This document shows positions 25,447 to 35,789 of a DNA stretch of 64,000 bases, piece by piece. This DNA is from Paroedura picta (lineage: Eukaryota; Chordata; Lepidosauria; Squamata; Gekkonidae), in contig NC_135374.1 in assembly GCF_049243985.1 (NCBI RefSeq), forward strand, positions 73,297,934 to 73,361,933, given 5' to 3'. The notes beneath the pieces were generated by a model. The model was not told where the DNA came from, did no database searches, and was given only the letters and a program-made list of their open reading frames with translations. The position numbers were made by a program, and so were the translations under genes. How positions within the stretch are numbered: position 1 is the first letter of the stretch; each line of letters opens with the position of its first letter.

Positions 25447-25812
25447 CAGTGGTCCCCAACCTTTGTATCACCGGGGACTGGTCAATGCTTGACAATTTTA
25501 CTGAGGCCCGGGGGGGTGGGTAGTCTTTTGCCGAGGGATGTTGCCGCTGCCACCTGAGCCCCTGCTCCACTTGCTTTCCCACCAGTGCCCCTGATTTCCT
25601 GCTGTCCACTGGTGGGTGCTGCCAGCAGTAGCTGCGCAGTGCCACACCGAGGAGGAGCCCAAGCCATGGCGACCGCTGGAGAGCACCAAAGATGAGCTGG
25701 AGGCAGAGTGGAAGGGCAGCCCCTGAGGCAGCAGCCAGGGAAGAGCTGAGGACTGGTACCAACTGATCTGCGGACCGGTCCCGGTCCCTGGACCGGGGGT
25801 TGGGGACTACTG
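25447..25812. mobile_element. hAT-type non-autonomous element (366 bp) with 8-bp TSD
   Basis: Terminal inverted repeats CAGTGGTCCCCAACCTTT at the left and GGGGTTGGGGACTACTG at the right. The element is flanked by a perfect 8-bp direct repeat, CTGTAAAC (25439-25446 and 25813-25820), which is the hAT target-site length. No transposase frame. A shortened relative lies at 37123-37296 in reverse orientation. Confidence 0.85.
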
Positions 25813-27701
25813 CTGTAAACTATTTATTTCTCTTTTAAAATGTTGCATGAGAACCACATATGTGGGGGGACACACACAATGTGGAGAACAACTGAAAAAC
25901 TCTTATAATGACTGTAAGGAAAATTCACCATTTATATTTAAATGAGATTACTAGAATCCTGTTTGCACCTAGAATAGATAAAATTTTCATGCAATTATTA
26001 AAGCATTCATCACCTATTGCCAACCAGTAAAATGCCCTGTAGTTTCTATACTCTTACAATATATAATAAACACACAGAGATGAACAGTACATTTCTGAGG
26101 ACTTTTTTTTTGTGACTGAATATTGCTATAGAAAAGATGTTGGCACCAACAACCACCATGGTCAAATTAGGGCCCCTATTAGGTGCTGTCATTGAGGCAG
26201 TGGGGGCATATGTATGTGGGGAGGTGCTAATAGTAGTTGCCATTTTACTAATTGATAGTAAATGCCTAGAGGTAAAACACAGAAGACTGATGGGTTGGTG
26301 GTGAAGCGAATGCAAATAAGCTTTTCCATCTGGGCAGTCTACCCATGCACTGTGCTTTCTAAACAAGCTGATATTAGCAGGTTTGGATTTTTTAAAGAAT
26401 CAAATTACATAATCTTGTCCGCTGCAGCAATGTCTGAAAAATGTTCTTTCTATGGGCAAATGAAAGTTCCAAATTACTCAGATCAAGGAAAAGCACAATT
26501 TTTTCATGTCATGGGTGTTGGTCTTTGGTTTCAACAACTGAACTGTTTTTGGGGGGAGGGGGCTTCCCAAGCATTTTGTTGTTAGTCTGTCAAATCTCTG
26601 TCCTATTTCTGTTGAAAAAGGAAAGCCTCTGCTGAGCAGAGCATAGATGAGAAAGAAGAGTGTGTGGGGATGATGGAAAAGCAAGACACAATACAAGGAG
26701 TCTTTAAATTCAACATATAGTTGGCTTTCCTTTTTGCTATATTTAGTAACATGTCTGGTTTCTCAGACTGTATAGCACATGCTATCAAACTTTCTGATAA
26801 AGTTCCATAATTTCCTAACAAAAGGTTTGTTGCTTGCAAATGTCACCTCTGACTGCTCAGGACTAAGATTAATTATTAAAATAAATTCAGTACTGCATAC
26901 ACCTCAACCTAGGACTGTGGTGTGGTAATTTTTGTATGGACTTCCCCATGGTGCCCATGTATCCTTTTAGAAAGGCAACTGGTCTGTGATACATTCAGTC
27001 GGGGGTGTATGGGGCCAAAACTCATGTAAAACCCAAAACATGCACATTTCACATGTTTCAGGTCAATCACATAGGCAGCAGAAAACATGGGACTTTCTAT
27101 ACTTCTGATTATGGTCAGTCTAACTGCCATATTGTTGTCTTTCAGCATTTGATGCTTCAGGGGATCAAAGTTCTGTGACTGAGCCTTTGTGTTCAATAAT
27201 ATGCTTCATCAATAGAAGTGTTGTCTTTTAAAGCATTTAACTTGCCATTTTCATTGAATAAGCCATTTTGCCATTTTCATTGAATATATGCTTTACAACT
27301 CTAAAAAATTATCAGTTGCTCATGTCAGTTTGCTATTTTAGATGCTTTTATAATGTGTTATTTATTAGTCCCACCCAAGCAAATAGTCATGATCTTTTCA
27401 TCTACATTTTATGTAAGACTTTCCGCATACATTTCAGTCACCTTGCTTGAACCACACACTTATGTAAAAACTCATTTGACTACGTCCAGGAGTCAAGTAG
27501 AAGCATGTTACAGAAGTGTTATTATTATAGATCTATATTTTGCAGACTGTTGTCTAGTATAGATAACCTCATTGCCCTTGTGCAGCTACAAATCTTCATT
27601 AAGTTGTATGTTTTCATGTTTTAATGTACACACTCTTAGCTTGAAGATGTAGTTAACCTAGAACCTGCTTTATGACATGCAAAACCACTCCTTTTTGTAT
27701 T

Positions 27702-27972
27702 GCCAGCTTGGTGTAGTGGTTAGGAGTGTGGACTTCTAAATCTGGCGAGCTGGGTTTGAATCTGTGCTCCCCCACATGCAGCCAGCTGGGTGACCTTGGG
27801 TTTGCCACAGCACTGAGAAAACTGCTCTGACCGAGCAGGAATATCAGGGTTCTCTCAGCCTCATCCACCTCGCAGGGTTTCTGTTCTGGGGAGAGGAAAG
27901 GGAAGGCAATTGTAAGACGCTTTGAGACTCCTTCGGGTAGAGAAAAGCGGCATATAAGAACCAACTCTTCTT
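27702..27972 (+). repeat. Sauria-type SINE, full length
   Basis: Best-preserved plus-strand copy: GCCAGCTTGGTGTAGTGGTT (box A region), GGGTTTGAATCTG (box B), GACCGAGCAGGAATATCAGG, GTAAGACGCTTTGAGACTCC, and the tail AAAGCGGCATATAAGAACC-AACTCTTCTT. Pol III-type SINE mobilised by a LINE in trans. Confidence 0.9.
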
Positions 27973-29219
27973 AATTTTTGAGCCATTAATCTTCTGGTTA
28001 ATATCGGTTGCGATCTTTCTGGGCTCTTTGGTACAGTAGCATATACAACCAAGAATATGAAAAGTATCTTAGGCAAAGGAAATCTCTTCATCCCACCACC
28101 TCTTCCCAAAGATGTGCATTAAGCCAATTATCTGGTCTTTAGGGATCTGTCAGACTAAATTACTTTAAATGACAAGTAACAAGGCTAAAGGTAGACACAA
28201 GAGACTTGTACAGCCCAGGATCTCTTCCTTATGTAAAATGTATGCCACTTGAAATGCATTATCTGCATGCCAATCAAGATGAATAATGGTCTGTCGTTAT
28301 CTATAGCTGTAGACAGACTTTAGAGGTGAGGTCTATAGACTTTAGAGGTCACATATTCGGAGGATTTAACCCCCCCCCCCCATTTTCTTTCTGTGGCTTT
28401 AAATCTCATTGTTGCCATTGTGTGGTTTTGGGCAAATAAGTTTCAGCCTCAATTCTCAATATGCACAATGAGAAAAGTAAGGACCTCTTTTTCAAGGCCT
28501 GGTGTGAATGTAAATCCTGAAGACAGCAAAGGTATCTGAAGATGTGAAGTATTTTCTATAGGATTTCCAGCACCCAACACTTGGTCATGCTCTGAACATG
28601 TGTATCAAAAGAAGAATGCTAGGAAAACAAAGTTTCTTTGTCCTTTTGGAGGTCTGCCAAGATAAAATGTTTAGATTGCTCAAACTTTGTGCACCAGGTA
28701 AGTATGGTGGGAGGCCTGTATGCCACTGCCTGGTCTTCCTGTCATCTCATGCCAGCCAGCCGCGATGGAATTAGAACAACCTATATGCAAAACAATGGAG
28801 CATGAGGAAAAGCTTCGTTTTCCATATTATAATCTCTTCTTCACTGTACTGCCTGGCTTGAAGATCCAAGTTAATGAGCCAGTTTAATCCCTCTAAGATG
28901 GCACCACTGAAAGTCAGATGAACCCAGCCCTAAGGAACTACCCTAAGTATTTTACGTATTCTAAGTATTCACCACACTATGGAAGACTCTTCAAGGTGTC
29001 CAAGACCAAAGAGAAATAGCAGTAATTGTGGTGCAAAGAGGTAAGTAACGGGGATGGTAATCTGGAACAAAGGCTGGATAATCTGCAGCTGGAAGGAATA
29101 GGAGCCCTCCTCCTCACCCACTCCATGCAGCTCCACATGCAGACTAACAAACAGCAAGTACATGCAGCATAAAGCCTGCAGAGAGATGTCCACACACAAA
29201 CCCATACTAGTGGAAAAAA

Positions 29220-29225
29220 TTTATT
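29220..29225 (-). terminator. SAT1 polyadenylation signal
   Basis: AATAAA on the minus strand about 320 nt downstream of the SAT1 stop codon, giving a 3' UTR of roughly 340 nt. It is the first canonical hexamer that I see after the stop. Confidence 0.65.
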
Positions 29226-29542
29226 TACGAACAGAAATAATTAAAACAAAACCCTACCAGTGTGTACATTGTACACATTTGAATGACACTTACAAGAATG
29301 AAGTTATATACAATATACATTTTAGGATGACAAGTGCAACGAGGAAGGATAGAGGCATAACTGACACCACAACTGTTGCTACCTGTGGGACTCCAATCAC
29401 ATCTATGCAACAATGCCACTGGTATTTAAAGCTTTTGAATTAGGGTTCACACAAACTATCTCAGTACAGAGTGTATGAAAAGCAAGGCAGGGAGAACACA
29501 AAGATAACTAGATGGAATTTGTTAATGGCCAGGCAAAATCCC

Positions 29543-32500
29543 TCACTCTTCAGTTGCCATCTTCATCAAGTACTCCTTGTCTATTTTGAAGAGTCTCCAG
29601 CCCTCCTCAGATGACAGGTCAGAAGCTCCCCGTCTCTTGTAGAACCTGATGGAAGGCTCATTCCACTCTGCCACTAAGAAGTGCATGCTGCTGCAACGAC
29701 ACTTGACAGCCGTCTAGAGAAAGCAAAACAGAACATGGCAACAAGAGATAATGCCTTGGCACGTGAGTCAGCAGTTCTGTTGCTTCAATGAATCCTCACT
29801 ATCAGCTGTTGACTCTCCATGCGAAATAGTTGTACTAAACTAAACCTCTCCAATCATACATTCAAGGTTCTCCAAAAGTTTCAGAAAATACTTGGTTCTT
29901 AACTCCTCTGCAGTTTCGATTAGGAATGCTTTTTAAAGGGGAAATGTGAATTTACATAATTGAAAATAATATATTATTACTATAGATTGCAAAACAAAAC
30001 TATAGATTGGACAGTGTGGGTCATCAACAGTCCAAAAAAGTGGTATGCTATGTCATGTTTAACTGAAATGATGTGCATATTAAGGTATATTTGAATTTAT
30101 ATTACTTTAGTACATCTTACTTGTTGCTGATTCTGCATTTAGGCAGATGTTTTCTTGGTGAATTATCTGAATCCCCCATCCATGAGGGAAAAAAACACTG
30201 ATGTGGGTTGGATGGAGGACCTGAATAATTCCAAGGAACATAGTCTACTACTCCAGGGAACAACTGTTACACGAAGTGAAATAAACAGTTTAAACACACA
30301 CAACATAGATCAGTGTTTTCACATAAGGCCTTCCTTAAGAGCAATATACATTGACCTGTTCTATGGAAGCACAATGGATTTCTTTTGTGTTTTGTTAAAC
30401 TATTTCCTGCACCTATGGGAATATCTTTTAATATTATCACAGCTTGATCTTTCAACTGCTTGACTAGGAGTACTGCAATATCTGTACTGATTAACTTGCA
30501 ATCTATACAGACGGGTTGTGTTAAGTGACTTTAAATGGCTGTTTTAGAAAGTAAAAATTCTGCAATATGAAAGAAATCTACTTACCTGACTCAATTTCTT
30601 TAGAATTTCAGAACCAATGCCCAGGCCTAAAAATAATTACATGTTGTTAGATCTTGGATGAAGAACTGAATCTGAATCACAAAGAAATCTTCAAAATTAA
30701 GAATAAATGTTACCTCTGAACTCATTCATCACAAAGAAGTCTTCAAGATACAACAATTTTCCAATCCATGGGTCATAAGTGAAGTAATACATTGCAAAGC
30801 CCACAATTCCATATCCTGTAATCAAAGATTATAGTTACTTTACTATCAAGTGAAATTTCATTAGGAAAAAAGAAATTAGTATCTTTCATATCTTACATGC
30901 ATACATCACAGTAGCTTCTGTGTACATGCAAAATTAATTTATTACACTTCCACTGGTCAATACAGTCTATATACTGTTTATAAGAAAAGTAGTGCTGCAA
31001 ACTGGGAAGAGATTCTTAACAAGTGGTGATCATGCTGGAATGCTCCAAAATACTCAAAGTCAACATTACAGTTATTGGGGACAATCAACTGAATGTTGCT
31101 CCTGTACATACCTATATAGTCACACCACTGCAGAACATGGCAGTCAACTGTTATTTCACAATTACAGTTCTTTGGCAGAGATATTCTGTACATACCCTAA
31201 TGATTTATTGGCATGACCAAATATAAGTCAGACTTCTACAATATTACACGGCAGATCAGAATATTGTGGCAGTCATCTCAACTCTGATTCCTTTAAAATA
31301 ATGAACACAGAACCCCTAAAGTGAACATATCTGAACATTGTCTTCTACATTAATGTATGGCCAGTTGTTCACAATGCAGCCATTCACACACATGCTTTTT
31401 ATTCCTTAGTCAAATACATTCAAGTTCCTTCTTGGTTTTCTTGCTTGCACATTCTGGGAAACAAGTTTCCACTGGGAAACAAGTCAGTGCAAGCGGTAAT
31501 CCTTTTCCTAAAATATTCCACTCAAAATGTAGAACTCCTTATCTGTATTATATTCATAGATAGATAACGTGTTCTTAGGAACAGAGTTAAATACAGGATT
31601 TCTGATCTACCGAGTGTTTTTGTATGCTTTTTCTCTGTCTTTTTTCTTTGTGAGGTAGATGTTTGGGAATAATATTTGTCCCTGGAGACCTTACCTCATA
31701 TATCATGATCATCTACTTTATTGTGTAACGGATCTTTTAGTTACCTCCCCGCCCATCCATGTACACGGAAGGGCCATGTACATGGCGAAGCTAGAGACTG
31801 TAACCTGAAGATTGGGGACAAATTGAAGAAAACATGTGATTCAACAGGATTACATACTGATAAATTAGGGTCAAACAAGAACAACCATGTAATGAAGTGG
31901 TATTACAGTATATTTTCCCCATTATACCTGGTCTTCCATGGTCTTCAAGGTAACAACAATTAATAGAAAAGCTACACTTTTCTTTTCACAAGTTGAGTTT
32001 TAACACTTACTCTTGCTGTAATTTGTTGCTAGAACCGTATACATGTTCTATAAATAATATTTAGGGCACTTTATAGTCTATTATTTTTTTCTAACCAACC
32101 AAAAAAAAAGAGTTCAAGTTTCACCTTCAGGTGTACAATTTTCTTTTGGCACTTCTGCAACAAGACAGTGGTAGAAAGGGTGTTCACCAAAGCCATCCTC
32201 AAGCAGATCTACAAGGTAACAGTAAATAAACCTCAGTATCACTTTTTTGTAATCTAGTTAATCTGTCATGAAGTTACCTTGAAAGGATTATTTATATTAT
32301 TACCTTTTTCAGTCAACACAACTTGATCCTCCATCTCTTCGTATTTAGCAAGCTCCTGTTGAAAAAGAAAGTAACATATTATACAAGGTATTCGTTTTTT
32401 TATTTCTGTTTTGTCATGCTGGCCAGCTGTTCACAAAGGTGGGAAAGGATTTAGAACAGTACATGGATATTAGAAGATCTGTGTGTAAGGCATGAGAGCT

Positions 32501-33541
32501 TACAAAGCTTTTTAGAGAACCTTAAGGTTGCAACCTGGTACTCAGCCATATTGAACAGCATAACTCACTTTCAAGGTGTAGAACTTAATAGTATGGATAT
32601 GTTACCTCGTTTCAGAAATATTCAGTGTCAGGAAGAACAGAATGACAACAATGCATCTAAATAATTTACATTAAATAAATTTAAACTGGACACTGGAAAC
32701 ATCTTTAAAAGAAAAAAGGAGTAGTTGATCATTTAAATAGATGGCACAATGTCTTTGCTTGTCGTCCTAGGACACGGAAGTCACAGCAGTTTAATATCTC
32801 TTCACTCAGAAAAAACAAACACAAGTCACTTCCTTGTTCACAGGGCAGAGAGATTATACAGCTTGTTACACAAGAGGTGGGAGGGGGTACATGAGATGTT
32901 TTGCTGACTTGGGAGGGCAAAGGTACCTGCCCAGGGTGAACTGTTCCACTGTGAATTCCACCCTAGGAAATTTTACCTTAAGCTATATGTACAAAGATGT
33001 GTGCGTGTGTGTAGGGGATCCTCACAAAAAAGGAGAGAACACAGACTTCTTAAGCTTCCAATACTAATGACAAAAATTTGTATGATAAATACAAGAAGTA
33101 TGATAAATAAATAAGTAAGTGGTTGCTAGGTGGAAATGCCCATGCTGGCTAAACTTGGGCAGATTTCGATGCAGCCTCACTATCCAATTATTGCAGATGC
33201 AGTTTCAGAAGCCTCAACCCTCTTCCTTTTAGGGTCCCGCTCATCTGTGGGGTTCTAAAGGAAACTGAGATGCCCGCGAGCACATCCGTTTTACACAGCT
33301 CACCCAGCTCCCGCGTTTGCCTTCCTTCAGAGATTTCCCCCCTCAGCTAAAGCTACCTACATGTGTTTGTTTCTCCGGCCTTTCCAGGGGCGGCCAGGGA
33401 AATCACGCTCGTCGTAGGGCGCCTGTGTCCTGCCTGTTGGGCTGCGCCTGGGTGCAGTTTGCCAAAGCAGCATACCTTTATGAGGCGCAGCAGATCGGCG
33501 CAGTCTTCGGGCCGCGCAGCGCGGAGATGGAACGTGGCCAT
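29543..33541 (-). CDS. SAT1: Spermidine/spermine N1-acetyltransferase 1, 6 coding exons
   Basis: Coding exons in transcript order: 33541-33476, 32355-32304, 32208-32125, 30815-30714, 30626-30586, 29713-29543; 516 nt give 171 aa, exactly the human length. The protein begins [20 protein letters not shown] and ends [14 protein letters not shown]. It is a GNAT-fold enzyme that transfers acetyl from acetyl-CoA to the N1 of spermidine or spermine, the rate-limiting step of polyamine catabolism and export. Visible functional residues: the acetyl-CoA loop RGLGIG beginning at Arg101, Tyr140 in FYKRRGA (general acid in the family), Glu152 in LSSEEGW, and the C-terminal MATEE tail linked to rapid turnover in mammals. 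No damage is seen. SAT2 is excluded by closer residue match and by the neighbouring genes. Confidence 0.97.
31695..31804 (-). other. SAT1: SAT1 alternative poison exon (exon X)
   Basis: In intron 3, antisense to the window, a CTTCAG acceptor and a strong GTAAGG donor bound exactly 110 bp. Read from the exon 3 overhang (one G), the frame gives G-Y-S-L and then TAG; TAA and a second TAG follow in the same frame, so there are three in-frame stops. Mammalian SAT1 is known to carry a 110-bp exon between exons 3 and 4 with three stop codons (SSAT-X) that sends transcripts to nonsense-mediated decay when polyamines are low. Length, place and stop count all agree. The middle (about 31740-31790) is GC-richer than the surrounding intron, as expected of a conserved element. 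An internal GAG/GTAACT could be a second donor. The match rests on recalled literature, not an alignment. Confidence 0.82.
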
Positions 33542-33741
33542 TTTCGCCGGCGTTTCCCCCTGCGCCCCCCGCCTCGCGTGAGTCCCCGATAATTGAAGAG
33601 CAGCAGGAGCAGTTTCTTCATTCGCGTCCCGGGCGCGGCGTTGGCGTCGGCGGCACAGGCACAGTCAGGCGGCAAGCATCCCCCGGCGGCACGGCGGAAG
33701 AAGCGGCACACGAAACAGCACGACCCCGCACTCGGACGCTG

Positions 33742-33930
33742 CTCTCTGCCCCCGCGCCTGCCAAGGAGCCTCTATTTATAAGCCAGCCTGCACGTCCGCC
33801 GCTTCAGCCTCCCAGCCAATGATGTCAAGCTACGGGTCTCCTTCCCTCCCTCCCCCCCCCCCCGCTCGCCGCAGACGTCACCGTTCTAGGAAACGACATT
33901 CAGCGGAATCCTATGACTCATCGAGGCTGG
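33742..33930 (-). promoter_or_regulatory. SAT1 core and proximal promoter (TATA, CCAAT, ATF/CRE- and AP-1-like sites)
   Basis: On the minus strand a TATAAATA box lies at 33773-33780, placing the start site near 33745-33750 and giving a 5' UTR of about 200 nt. Upstream are an inverted CCAAT (33816-33820), an ATF-like TGATGTCA (33820-33827), a CRE-like TGACGTC read on the minus strand (33874-33880), and TGACTCA within TATGACTCA (33912-33920). The last resembles both an AP-1 site and the mammalian polyamine response element TATGACTAA, bound by NRF2. A stress- and cAMP-responsive TATA promoter suits an inducible enzyme. The site assignments are motif matches only. Confidence 0.6.
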
Positions 33931-34109
33931 AGCCAAAAGGCAGAAGCGGCCTGGGCAGCCGTCGCCCCCTTATGGAACGCAGGGGTTGCTACAGAGAAAA
34001 ATGGAACCCCGTGACTGGGCTGTTTTTGTTCAGCGGAACTGAAGCTTTGTCTTCGTTGCCTTCCAACCATTCTTCGCCGTAATTTAGCCGTATATCTGCG
34101 CTGGAGACA

Positions 34110-34345
34110 TTGTATGATGGTGGCACCAGGTGCAATCTGGAGATCTGGCAGAATTACAACTGGTCTCCAGATTACAAGGATCGGTTTCTCTGACATTAGA
34201 CTCGACCCCATTATCCGTGGCCGAAGTCACTCTCCACTCCTAAATATCCAGGAATTTCTCAACCCAGGGTTGGCCATCGTAACGAGTTTTTGGAGAAATG
34301 GCGGTATAGAAATCTAATAATCTAATAATCTAATAATAAAGACAT
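34110..34345. repeat. 'ctccagg' dispersed repeat (copy 2) followed by a LINE 3' tail
   Basis: CAATCTGGAGATCTGGCAG, CTGGTCTCCAGATTACA and TATCCAGGAATTTCTCAACC-CAGGGTTGGCCATCG match the family at 1000-1365 and 44756-44985. It runs into GGAGAAATGGCGGTATAGAA plus three tandem ATCTAATA units, an L2-type 3' terminus. Confidence 0.5.
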
Positions 34346-35139
34346 TGAGTCGCAGCCCCATTAATACACCAAAATCTGTTACGCCTTTAATTTATAATAT
34401 AAATACATACAATAATATATACATTAAAATGTTTCCTTAACTAGTCCAGAGCAGCTAATCTGTAACACTTTTTTAATTCGAATAACTAATGCTAGAGGAT
34501 TAGCACTTAAACCCAATTAAAATATCTGTGTTTGTCAGGTGTAATTACACTTTTGCTGTGACAAGAAAAGCTGGAGGTGGCAAAATTCTCAATTTGTGCA
34601 ACTCTCGGTCCAGATACTGGATTGCCTGTTTGTTCAGACTTTTGTTTGAAAGGTATTTATTTCTTTTATAATAACACTTGTTCGGGGGGGGGGGGGTGAT
34701 GGCTAATATATATATCGGTTTTAGATTTATATATGAGGTTTCTGGTATTATTTTTTAAAAATAAAGCCATAAATAAATAAACCAAACACAAGTTAAATAA
34801 CCAGTAACTCAATCACAATCTGGATCATATTAGCCTTGTTTCATTAGTTTCAGTTACTCTTTCCCATAAATGGAAATCTGCTAAATCAGAAAAAAAAAAT
34901 TCTCCAAGCTGATAAGGAAATGGGGTTGAGTAGTGATGATTCCAGCCCTCCTCCAAAAAGACAAACAAAACAAAACAAAAATCTATCTTCTGCCACCAGT
35001 TGTTTTTCAGTGTCCTGACAGCACTTTAAAAAAATCTGAATTTGGTTGAGGTCGACCTAAACTATCGCTTCCAATTGGCCCCTAGCCCCTACCCTACTAC
35101 AACTGCTACGAATCTGTCCAAACTCACTGGGTCTCAGTA

Positions 35140-35330
35140 AGAGTTGATCTGAGACTCCCTGTAGTTCCACCATTCCTTAATGTTATTGTTGTTATTATAT
35201 TAATGTTATTGTTGTTATTCACCTTGTTGTTCTATAAATGATGTTACCTGTATCATTTTGTTGTTTCATGTAAACTGCCCTGAGCCTTCAAGGAGAGTGG
35301 TATATAAATAAACAAACAAACGTTTAAAGG
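35140..35330 (+). repeat. LINE 3' terminus (L2-like)
   Basis: GTTATTGTTGTTATT runs, then GTAAACTGCCCTGAGCCTTC and GTGGTATATAAATAAACAAA: the 'taaaccgccctgagc...cggtatataaat' ending common to squamate L2-like LINEs. Other such tails in the window are at 43175-43300, 49355-49531, 62150-62285, 62386-62545 and 63190-63262. Confidence 0.6.
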
Positions 35331-35789
35331 AGTGAACAATCACACTTCTACCATGTTGGAACACATGCTATTTAATCCATAAATTTGTCATAACTGCGAA
35401 AAGCACTGGGGTTATAGCTCCCTAAACCATTTGCTTAGATAAACCACTACAGCTTCACAGAGAATTACACATTTTTAAAGTTACATTTGGCAAACTTTAT
35501 TTAACTCTTTTCAAAAATTTCCTAGCCATGATTCAGCAATAGATGACCCATACTCTGGTAGTTTGCTGTAAGATTATAACTTTTGTGTAGCAAACAACAA
35601 ACACCCATTACTGTTTGATTGAAGGTGTCTTTATTAGCAGTAACTGTAGGGCTAGTAGAATAAGGAATAGCAATACTTAACTAAGCTCTAGACCAGAGTT
35701 GTCCTGCAGATTCTTTAGTAGGCCCTGCACACCTGCAGGCTGCTAGCAGACACGAAGACAAGCACAGAGTCCCTCCTGGCTGCGCTGAG

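Larger units (their letters stand above)
19110..29200. other. Intergenic region between APOO and SAT1 (3' to 3')
   Basis: No gene is supported. It holds SINEs (23331, 24428, 27702), a 366-bp hAT MITE (25447) and an unassigned block at 19262-20720 with fragmentary open frames on both strands. The rest (about 20720-23300, 25820-27700 and 27975-29200) is AT-rich DNA in which I see no recognisable feature. The two flanking genes converge on it. Confidence 0.6.

Noticed and set aside
27653-27964. 103-codon minus-strand open frame
   Set aside because: Reverse strand of the Sauria-type SINE; the same peptide start recurs at 50896, confirming that it is repeat-derived.
31797-31804. Alternative exon X acceptor at GGTTACAG (103-bp exon)
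   Set aside because: Possible, but the CTTCAG seven bases upstream has the better pyrimidine tract and gives the 110 bp and three in-frame stops known for mammalian exon X.
33317-33592. 91-codon plus-strand open frame over SAT1 exon 1
   Set aside because: Antisense shadow of the SAT1 first exon in a GC-rich promoter; no homology seen.
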